This document shows, piece after piece, positions 54,206 to 61,103 of a DNA stretch of 64,000 nucleotides. The translations under genes were made by a program, and so were the position numbers. The notes under the pieces were generated by a model, which was not told the DNA's origin, did no database searches, and saw only the letters and a program-made list of their open reading frames with translations. The first letter of the stretch is position 1. Each line of letters starts with the position of its first letter. Source of the stretch: an uncultured Acetatifactor sp. (lineage in GTDB: Bacteria > Bacillota > Clostridia > Lachnospirales > Lachnospiraceae); the NCBI GenBank assembly GCA_910584235.1, contig CAJTZD010000008.1, positions 13,614 through 77,613 on the forward strand, in the 5' to 3' direction.

Positions 54206-55024
54206 TTACTTTCCAAACTCCCCCCGATGCCTCTCAAAAAACTCAAAAAAATACCGAACATTCCGAAGTTCCGTCCACCCCGCCACATCCAACTCCCTGG
54301 AGTCCAAATCATAAATCTTCGCCTGCAGCGTCCCCAGCATAAAAGGCGAATGCGTCGCTATGACAAACTGGCACCCCAAAAACCTGGCCATCCGGTTCAG
54401 CCGCTCCGCCAGCCTCGTCTGGTTCTCCGGCGACAGCGATACCTCCGGCTCGTCCAGCAGGTACAATGCGTCCGGCTCCATATAATCGTCCAGCATCTGC
54501 AGCGTCGTCTCCCCGTTGGAATACTTTTCCTGGGCAAATTTCAGAATCTCCAGCTTCCTCGCCGTCCCATAGGAATTCCTGAACTCCTCCCTCTGCTCCC
54601 TGGAAAGCCCCCGCCTCACATGCTCATACACATATCCGTCCTCCAGAATCTGCTCCTGCTGTATCTTCTTAATCTCATACAAAATATCTTCGCTCTTGAT
54701 ATACCTGCTGCCAGCCGGAATCCGGCCAACCGGCTTTCCGTCCTCCTCTTCCCCAAGGGAAAAGCTGCATTCCTCCACGAATTTCATAAAGTAGGGAACC
54801 CTGCCATACTGATTGCTGGAAGCATACTCCAGCCCCTCCAGTCCCAGCTTGTTCGCCATGATGTTCAGCACGGTGGACTTCCCGGAGGCATTATCGCCGT
54901 ACAGGACAGTGATTGGGTCAAACAACAGCAGCCTTTCCGTCTTATTGGCGAATACATTATAAGGATAAATATTTGGATTTATGACACTTTTGTCAGAAAA
55001 TAAAAAACTACTCAAATATATCAT
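54206..55024 (-). CDS. AAA-family ATPase (ABC/Rad50-like, AAA_21 type)
   Basis: 272 residues. Walker A GDNASGKST at about 43-51, Walker B LYLLDEPEVSLSPENQ (core near 195), and IATHSP as H-loop, with SNGETTLQ in the signature position. No coiled coil and no fused nuclease. Such single-domain ATPases occur alone or with an HNH or TOPRIM partner; none is adjacent. GC-rich codons unlike the island, so it is probably flanking host sequence. Function unknown. Confidence 0.75.
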   Translation of the reverse strand: MIYLSSFLFSDKSVINPNIYPYNVFANKTERLLLFDPITVLYGDNASGKSTVLNIMANKLGLEGLEYASSNQYGRVPYFMKFVEECSFSLGEEEDGKPVGRIPAGSRYIKSEDILYEIKKIQQEQILEDGYVYEHVRRGLSREQREEFRNSYGTARKLEILKFAQEKYSNGETTLQMLDDYMEPDALYLLDEPEVSLSPENQTRLAERLNRMARFLGCQFVIATHSPFMLGTLQAKIYDLDSRELDVAGWTELRNVRYFFEFFERHRGEFGK

Positions 55025-55522
55025 AACTTATACCTCTGCCCAGTTAAATTTACATTTTTCCCGACTGCAGACTGCCAGCCAGATACCATCCCTACGACTC
55101 GTTATCTCTCTTCTTCCGCACCGCTCCATATCCGTCCTCCTACTTTCCTATCCACGATTTTCAGCCCTGAAATCATTTTCATGCTTCAGGGACATCACCT
55201 TTCCTACGCATACATTCCCATATCTGGGAATCTTCTGAAATGCTGAATCTTTTGTGGAACAGCTTATTGTTTATCAACTGCAGCAGAAATGTCGGAAGTT
55301 CCAATGGTATCAGATATGTCTATTGGCTGCGAGGATGTTTCTTTCAGATAATCTGTCATGATTTTGTTCCGAATCCTTTATGACGAAGTAATGATGGCGA
55401 TAGCCGCCATTTTCATAATTTGATATAAGAGTCGCCTCATTAACGACAGAAAAATACTTTTCTTTTGGCCGCCCAGGCAGCGGCTCTTTTTTCATTTGCA
55501 GGCCTGCTTTCCCGGCGGAGCT
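55025..55522. other. Gap of about 500 bases without a convincing gene
   Basis: No frame with a good start and recognisable product. A 61-codon minus-strand frame (55310-55495) begins inside the hairpin described next and is doubted. The ATPase promoter must lie near 55030-55100 but no clear boxes were seen. Confidence 0.4.
55468..55492 (+). terminator. Plus-strand intrinsic terminator without an annotated upstream gene
   Basis: GCCGC (55468-55472), a 7-nt loop, GCGGC (55480-55484), then TCTTTTTTC. A good terminator shape on the plus strand, yet no plus-strand gene ends near it. It may belong to an unannotated small RNA or end antisense transcription. Confidence 0.5.
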
Positions 55523-56488
55523 TCAGTCCTTTTCCCTGAAAAAGTCCAGTACCTGCCCTACATATGCGGCCATGATCTCGTCTGTCCCCATATAGATTTC
55601 ATGCTTCGCCCCCGCTATCCGCACCAGCGCCGCGCTTTCCGTCTGTCTCACGAACCGCTCCTGCGCTTTCCCATCCACGAAACCGTCCTCCCCGGCCTGG
55701 AACAGCAGGATTCTCGTATGTATTCTGCGGCAGTTGGCTTTTTTCAGCATATCGCAGGACATCCTGGCGGCCTGGGAAAGCCATCCGTAGGAAGCGCCAC
55801 TTGTCTGGAACAGCCTCTCCCCGCATTTTTTCCGATAATAGTAGTCATAGCGCGCCTGGGAGGTGGCGGCGCTGTCCTCAAAGGTCTCGTCCGCCCGGAA
55901 GCCGTGATGACCGGCCACATACTGCTTCCCCTTTCCCGCCCTGACCTGAACCCAGGCAATCAGCCGCGCCGCCCCAAAGGGCACCTGCCCTGTATGCGGC
56001 CGTATCATAGGCGAACTCAGAACCGCTCTGGAAAACGTCTCCGGATGCTTTTCCAGGAACGCAGCGCCGATGCCGCCTCCCATGGAATGGGCATACAGGA
56101 AGACAGAAAGGCCCTGGTTCTCCTTTCTGACAATCCTTTCCATAAAATATTCCAGATCCGACAGGTACTGTTCATAGCGCCCGATATGGACCATGGACAA
56201 ATCCTCCACCGCCCGGGCGGAGCGCCCATGCCCCCGCAGGTCAAAGAGATACACCCGATATCCGGCCTGTCGAAAATAATATATCATCTCAACATACTTT
56301 TCCGCGGACTCCGAAAAGCCGTGGACTATCACTACCACTCCGTCTGCCGGCCTGCCGCCATATCTCTCATAGTACAGGCCCTCATCCCCATCCGGGCAGA
56401 ATCTGCCGCTGTATCTGTCTTTTTGCAGAAAAGGAACCACCTCTCCGTCCATGCTGCTTCTGTACCCTTTTTCGGAAATCAGTTCCAT
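55523..56488 (-). CDS. Alpha/beta hydrolase (lysophospholipase/monoglyceride lipase-like)
   Basis: 321 residues, cytoplasmic. HGFSESAEKY forms the oxyanion region, nucleophile Ser in AHSMGG near residue 140, likely Asp in GEDGFVD and His in AKHEIYM complete the triad. The set resembles PldB/Hydrolase_4 proteins that cleave acyl glycerols. It starts 22 bases after the GPH symporter, so the two are co-transcribed, which hints at an acyl- or acetyl-glycoside substrate. Confidence 0.82.
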   Translation of the reverse strand: MELISEKGYRSSMDGEVVPFLQKDRYSGRFCPDGDEGLYYERYGGRPADGVVVIVHGFSESAEKYVEMIYYFRQAGYRVYLFDLRGHGRSARAVEDLSMVHIGRYEQYLSDLEYFMERIVRKENQGLSVFLYAHSMGGGIGAAFLEKHPETFSRAVLSSPMIRPHTGQVPFGAARLIAWVQVRAGKGKQYVAGHHGFRADETFEDSAATSQARYDYYYRKKCGERLFQTSGASYGWLSQAARMSCDMLKKANCRRIHTRILLFQAGEDGFVDGKAQERFVRQTESAALVRIAGAKHEIYMGTDEIMAAYVGQVLDFFREKD

Positions 56489-56510
56489 CCTCTGTCCCTC
56501 CGTCTCTCTC

Positions 56511-57875
56511 CTACCTTTTCTCCTTTAAAGTTTCCCCTATCTCTTTCATCCTGTCGTCTGTCAGCACGAATTTCTTCCCAAAGAAGACAGCCGCAACAGC
56601 CAGCCCAATCACCGGCAGCACCGTCATGGTCAGCCGCAGTCCCATCACAGACTGTGCGGCAGCCACTGCTTCCGCCTCTGTGTTCTCGCTAATCTGGAAT
56701 ACCGCAAGACAGACGGACGCCAATAACGCCGCCACACCGGAGGCCAGCTTCACTACAAAGGTCTGCATGGAGAAAATCACGCTCTCATCCCTGGTGCCGT
56801 TCTTCCACTCTCCGTAATCCACGCTGTTCGCCAGAAATACAGTGGTCAATATGGTCAGAAGCCCATTGGCCCCGAAGATGAAGAAGCCGGGAATGAACAG
56901 CAGGAACACATTGGACATATTCGTGCAGGCCAGGACCAGCAGCACGCCATACCCCAATACCGCCATCCCCAGGCCAGTGCGGAATACCTGGACAGTGGAC
57001 AGGAATTTCCGAATCAGAGGATACAGCAGCATCATGGACAGAATCTGCACCCCGCCGCCAAAGGTATTGAACAGCGTATAGGCATTCTGCCAGCCCTCGC
57101 CGCCGAAATCATATTTAAAGAAATAAATCACCAGATTGCTTGTCAGGTAAATAGAGCAGTTGATCAGCACAATGGAAACCACCACTGCCATGGCCTGGTC
57201 ATTGCGGATCAGCGCACGGAACATGTCCCCGATGGAATTTACCGGCATGTCCACCGTGGATTTCTCTTTGATGCAGAGGCACATCAATATGGCTGTAAAA
57301 GCAAAGAAGACCGCTACAATCAGCGCGAACCATTTGAACCCGATCCTTTCATTCCCATTTCCCAGGAAATACACCGCCGGCATGGTAATCACCGTCACCA
57401 GCGCACTGCCGATGCCCGCACATGTCCTCCCCAGGGTGGATAGGCTTTCCCGTTCCTTGCTGTCCCTGGCAAAGGCCGGAATCATAGACCAATAAGGGAT
57501 ATCCATCATGGTATAAGTCACGCCCCACAGGATATAGGCGGCGGAAATGTAGATCAAAAGCGGATTCCCCTCCAGCTCCTGCGGCACCGCGAACATGGCG
57601 TAAAGCACCAGCGCATTGACAATGGTTCCGCTGAAAAGCCAAGGCCTGAACCTGCCGAAACGGCTCTTTGTCCTGGCCACCAGTATCCCCATCACCGGAT
57701 CGTTAGCCGCATCGAACACCCTTGCCGCCAGCAGCAGGAAGCCTGTGAACACTGCGCTGACGCCCAGGATATCTTCATAAAAATACAAAATGTAGCTGGC
57801 GGTCAGCATATAGACCATATCCTTGCCTACTGCCCCTATTCCGTATGAAATTTTTTCCTTTGCTGATAGATTCAT
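56511..57875 (-). CDS. GPH-family sugar:cation symporter
   Basis: 454 residues from the ATG at 57875 (GGAGGGGGACAG upstream), chosen over a GTG at 57899. Twelve hydrophobic segments; the KEKISYGIGAVGKDMVYM start, FDAANDPVMGILVARTKSRFGRFRPW (core of the helix 2-3 loop at about 50-75) and MDIPYWSMIPAF are the GPH (MelB/XynP/UidB) signatures. Imports glycosides or uronides with Na+ or H+. The ATG overlaps the stop of the upstream small ORF (ATGA). Confidence 0.88.
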   Translation of the reverse strand: MNLSAKEKISYGIGAVGKDMVYMLTASYILYFYEDILGVSAVFTGFLLLAARVFDAANDPVMGILVARTKSRFGRFRPWLFSGTIVNALVLYAMFAVPQELEGNPLLIYISAAYILWGVTYTMMDIPYWSMIPAFARDSKERESLSTLGRTCAGIGSALVTVITMPAVYFLGNGNERIGFKWFALIVAVFFAFTAILMCLCIKEKSTVDMPVNSIGDMFRALIRNDQAMAVVVSIVLINCSIYLTSNLVIYFFKYDFGGEGWQNAYTLFNTFGGGVQILSMMLLYPLIRKFLSTVQVFRTGLGMAVLGYGVLLVLACTNMSNVFLLFIPGFFIFGANGLLTILTTVFLANSVDYGEWKNGTRDESVIFSMQTFVVKLASGVAALLASVCLAVFQISENTEAEAVAAAQSVMGLRLTMTVLPVIGLAVAAVFFGKKFVLTDDRMKEIGETLKEKR

Positions 57876-58261
57876 TTTCTGTCCCCCTCCGTCTCCCACT
57901 TCAATTCCTGCGACTCCTCTTCACGATACAAAGACAAAAAGCATATATCCAAATTATCCGGACACAATTTCGGGTATACTTTTTTCAGCACCTCATTCTG
58001 CTCATTGGTATTGGAACCTTTTGAAAGAGGACTGTCAAGCAGCTTTGCCAGGTCATAGTACATTTGTTCAAAATCAATATGATATTCTTCATATAAAGCG
58101 GCAAAATGCCCTGTGGTGGAAATTGCTTCCCGAAGACATTGTAGCATATCCCCAAAGATGCCGCAACCGTTTTCTATGACTAGATCTTTGAAAATCCCCC
58201 CTTGCACTCCCCCCAAACTCATTGCTATAATCAAATAAAAAATACCAGGAGGAACCCGCAC
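57872..58261 (-). CDS. Unknown small protein translationally coupled to the GPH symporter, 5' end probably truncated
   Basis: 129 codons as read from 58261, but the first few codons lie in the reverse complement of the GH29 fragment, so the original start is lost. An internal ATG at 58147 is the best alternative, though it has no clear ribosome site; a TTGCGG-N17-TACAAT promoter-like match lies on top of it. The C-terminal 90 residues are acidic and helical (FAALYEEYHIDFEQMYYDLAKLL region) and not recognised. The stop shares ATGA with the symporter start. Confidence 0.4.
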   Translation of the reverse strand: MRVPPGIFYLIIAMSLGGVQGGIFKDLVIENGCGIFGDMLQCLREAISTTGHFAALYEEYHIDFEQMYYDLAKLLDSPLSKGSNTNEQNEVLKKVYPKLCPDNLDICFLSLYREEESQELKWETEGDRK

Positions 58262-58910
58262 TTTCTATCCCGGACATAAGGACTGGGACGGCAATGAAGC
58301 AGTTATGACTCCTGACGGCTTCAACCCGCCGCATTTAGACTGCAGACAGTGGATCCGCACCGCAAAGGAAGCGGGGGCGTCCTACGCGGTCATGACCTGC
58401 AAGCATCACGACGGTTTCGCAAACTGGCCCTCCGCCTATACTTCCTACAATATCTCCAAAACCCCCTGGAAAGACGGCAAAGGAGACGTGGTGGCGGACT
58501 ATGTGGCGGCATGCAGGGAATACGGACTGAAAATGGGTCTGTACTTTTCTCCCGCAGACGCCAATATCATCGGGAAAAAGCTGACTTCGGCAGAGTATGA
58601 TCAGAACTTTATCGATCAGATCTCGGAGCTTTTGACCAATTACGGTAAAATTGATTATCTGTGGTTCGACGGCTGCGGTTCCGAGGGACATGAATACGAC
58701 AAGGAGAGAATCATCAATGTGATCCGCACCCTCCAGCCGGAAATCCTGATATTCAATATGTGGGATCCGGACACCCGCTGGATCGGAAATGAGGAGGGAA
58801 TCGCGCCCATCCGCAGTTACAATGAGGTGGACGCTCTGGATTTCTCCATACGCAATCTGCACATTCCCTGCCTTGGCGTCAAAACGGTTCATTCTGGTAT
58901 TGAAAGCTGA
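58239..58910 (+). pseudogene. Truncated alpha-L-fucosidase (GH29)
   Basis: The open frame begins after a TAA at 58236-58238. Homology starts at TRTFYPGHKDWDG and runs through KHHDGFANWP, PWKDGKGDVV, the nucleophile region YLWFDGCGSE, and ILIFNMWDPDTRW, ending near ALDFSIRN. About 30 N-terminal residues and roughly the last 200 of a normal 450-residue enzyme are missing; the final 15 codons are unrelated. No start codon or ribosome site suits the frame. It looks like the relic of a deletion or insertion. Confidence 0.8.
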
Positions 58911-59041
58911 CGGAAAAAGGGACTGCCTGAAAAGGATCCAACTATTTTACACGAAAAATCAATACCTGCCCTTGTGATCCGGATCCCGCCATTTTCTGCG
59001 GAAGCGCTGAACCATAGCATGCCAAAAGCCGGGGAAGCCTC

Positions 59042-59887
59042 CTAGTCAGGCGGCCTGCGCAGCGGGCAGCTTGACAGTGAGACCCGCTCCGCCAGCTCTT
59101 TCATGCCGCCGTCCCGCAGGTAATCCTGGAGGATGGATTTGGACTGGGTGGATTCCGGGCCGATGATGATTTCCGGCACCAATTCTTCCAGTCCGATTCC
59201 GATCTTGCGGCACATGGCCGTCAGGTCCAGGGGATAATATTTCTTGATGCGCTCCGTGGTAATGTGATAACAGGGTTTTACATCGAAATACTCCTTTACA
59301 AAAGGAGACACCACCAGGCGTACCTCCCGCTCTGACAGAAAAGAGGGATGCTTAAACGCCGCGGAACAGCTCCAGGCGTAATTCATGGCTTTCTTGATAT
59401 CCGGATTTCTGGCGGACAGTTCCCTCTCCCGCTTCATGAGGCGGCAGAATACTCCGGTCAGGTTATGGTTCTCCATATTGTCCTGATAGAACACGGTCTG
59501 GAGAGACAGGGCGCCTCTTGCCATTTTCTGCAGGTACTTTCCCTGAAAGGCAATGCACACTCCTCTGCCCCTGTTTCCGTACCGCTCCCACTGGGCCGCG
59601 TCGTCCCGGTGCAGGGAGAAGCAGGCCGCATAGGCAGAGTAGTAAAATTCTTTCTTTAATTCTTCTCGAAACAGCGCTCTTACCTGTCCGGCCCGTTTGG
59701 AATCCCCCTCACTCTCCAGCCGTTTGGCCACGGCATCGCATAAACCGTCCATAAAATAACGCATTTCCGCCGCATCGTTCATGTTCAGCACATTGTTTAC
59801 CCGAAGCTGCGCCTGATGGAGCATACCGTCTAAGGCCTGATAGTCTGTATAATGATAGAGAATCTCGTTCTCGTATTCCTTTGTCAT
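59042..59887 (-). CDS. DUF2971 protein
   Basis: 281 residues from the ATG at 59887, which has GGGGAGGCG eight bases upstream; the in-frame ATG at 59905 would place that site inside the gene. DUF2971 features: LYHYTD at the start, LNDMNDAAE-like NNVLNMNDAAEM, YAACFSLHRDDAAQWERYG (core near 95-113) and SEREVRLV. DUF2971 proteins are often near phage defence or abortive infection genes, though their activity is not established. Alone between carbohydrate genes here. Confidence 0.8.
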   Translation of the reverse strand: MTKEYENEILYHYTDYQALDGMLHQAQLRVNNVLNMNDAAEMRYFMDGLCDAVAKRLESEGDSKRAGQVRALFREELKKEFYYSAYAACFSLHRDDAAQWERYGNRGRGVCIAFQGKYLQKMARGALSLQTVFYQDNMENHNLTGVFCRLMKRERELSARNPDIKKAMNYAWSCSAAFKHPSFLSEREVRLVVSPFVKEYFDVKPCYHITTERIKKYYPLDLTAMCRKIGIGLEELVPEIIIGPESTQSKSILQDYLRDGGMKELAERVSLSSCPLRRPPD

Positions 59888-59964
59888 GTAAGAGCGCCTC
59901 CCCATATGGCAGCTTTCTCATTTACCACCAGTTCCTACTCCCATTCTGTCTCAAAAGTTCTATT

Positions 59965-60957
59965 TTATTCCATGGGATATTTCTTCATCCAATTCATCAG
60001 ATCATCCACTGTGGTAAAGGCAAGGCCCGTCACGGTATCCGCGCAGCCGTAGTAGATGGCGATGCGCCCGGTATCCGCGTCCGTCAGGGCCGCGCAGGGG
60101 AAGACCACGTTGGGCACGTCCCCGGTCTGTTCATAGAGCATCTCCGGCGCAAGGATATAATACCTGGAGCGGAGCTTTACTTTCCAGGGCTCCTCTAAAT
60201 CCAGCAAAGCGCAGCCCATACGGTACACATACCCGCTGCAGGTCCGAAGCACTCCATGGTAGATCAGGAGCCATCCCTCATCGGTCTCGATAGGGCAGGG
60301 ACCGGGGCCTATCTTCATGGACTGCCAGGCGGAAAAATCACCGTCGCAGGTGCCCATGACAAATCTGTGATGTCCCCAGAATTCCATATCCGGACTCTGG
60401 CTTAAGAAGATATCACCAAAAGGCGTATGCCCGGTATCGCTGGGCCTGGACAGCATCAGATAGCGTCCGTTTACTTTTCTGGGGAACAGCACACCGTTTC
60501 TGTTGTAGGGCAAAAAGGCATTTTCCATCTGATAAAAGGTTTTGAAATCAAAAGTGTATCCGATGCCGATGGTAGGGCCGTGGTAGCCGTTGCACCAAGA
60601 GATATAATAGCGGTCTTCAATCCACACCACCCTTGGGTCATAGCGGTACTCGCGATTCGTCACCTCCGGATCCTCTCCCACGAAAGTAACCGGCTCGTGA
60701 TTGATCTCCCAGTGGACGGCGTCCTTGCTGAAGCCCGCGAAAATGTCCATGCTCACGGACAGGCTGTCACAGCGGAACACCCCCGCATATCCGTCGCCGA
60801 AAGGCACCACGGCGCTGTTAAAGATGCTGTTGGAGGTGGGGATATCATGTCTGCCGATGATGGGATTCTCGGAGTAACGCCATACCGGCTTATCGTATCC
60901 CTCCGGTCTCTCCTGCCATGGCATTTGGGGCAATGCTTTTCCGATGATTCTGCTCAT
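59965..60957 (-). CDS. GH130 glycoside phosphorylase (mannosidic)
   Basis: 330 residues, five-bladed propeller family. Sequence marks: NSAVVPFGDGYAGVFR near 47-62, EYRYDPRVVWIEDRYYI with the catalytic-region Asp near 107, FPRKVNGRYLMLSRPSD, IGPGPCPIETDEGWLLIYHGV. GH130 enzymes phosphorolyse beta-mannosides such as mannosyl-glucose or mannobiose to mannose 1-phosphate. It has its own upstream cre-like site and follows the GH2 gene after a terminator. Confidence 0.88.
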   Translation of the reverse strand: MSRIIGKALPQMPWQERPEGYDKPVWRYSENPIIGRHDIPTSNSIFNSAVVPFGDGYAGVFRCDSLSVSMDIFAGFSKDAVHWEINHEPVTFVGEDPEVTNREYRYDPRVVWIEDRYYISWCNGYHGPTIGIGYTFDFKTFYQMENAFLPYNRNGVLFPRKVNGRYLMLSRPSDTGHTPFGDIFLSQSPDMEFWGHHRFVMGTCDGDFSAWQSMKIGPGPCPIETDEGWLLIYHGVLRTCSGYVYRMGCALLDLEEPWKVKLRSRYYILAPEMLYEQTGDVPNVVFPCAALTDADTGRIAIYYGCADTVTGLAFTTVDDLMNWMKKYPME

Positions 60958-60978
60958 AATTTTCTCCTTTCTTATCCT

Positions 60979-60992
60979 TGAAAGCGCTTGAA
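60979..60992. promoter_or_regulatory. cre-like/LacI-type operator before the GH130 gene
   Basis: TGAAAGCGCTTGAA is one or two bases from the catabolite-response consensus TGWAARCGNTWNCA and contains the AAGCGCTT palindrome. It lies 22 bases upstream of the GH130 ATG. It could bind CcpA or a local LacI-type regulator. Confidence 0.6.
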
Positions 60993-61040
60993 ATCCTTAC
61001 GCCATATCCTCTGAAATCATAAGTATGCCGGCTTCTTTTG

Positions 61041-61086
61041 AAAAAGGGGAGGCTCCCAGCGCAAAAAGCTGTGCGTCCCCCCTTTT
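61041..61086 (-). terminator. Terminator after the GH2 gene
   Basis: On the minus strand AAAAGGGG...TCCCCTTTTT arms (61041-61050 and 61077-61086) enclose a smaller GCACAGC/GCGCTG stem, and the left arm ends in T5. It lies 18 bases after the GH2 stop. Confidence 0.65.
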
Positions 61087-61103
61087 GTCAACTCTCTCGT
61101 CCC

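Noticed and set aside
54206..55024. Septu/Gabija/retron-type defence ATPase
   Set aside because: A single AAA domain with no HNH, TOPRIM, helicase or reverse-transcriptase partner adjoining; no basis for a system call.
55310..55495. 61-aa minus-strand frame (MKKEPLPGRPKEKYF...)
   Set aside because: Its start lies in the hairpin/terminator, no ribosome site, no recognisable domain; left as part of the gap.
55496..56692. 398-aa plus-strand open frame
   Set aside because: Antisense to the alpha/beta hydrolase; composition Pro/Arg/His-rich as expected for a shadow frame.
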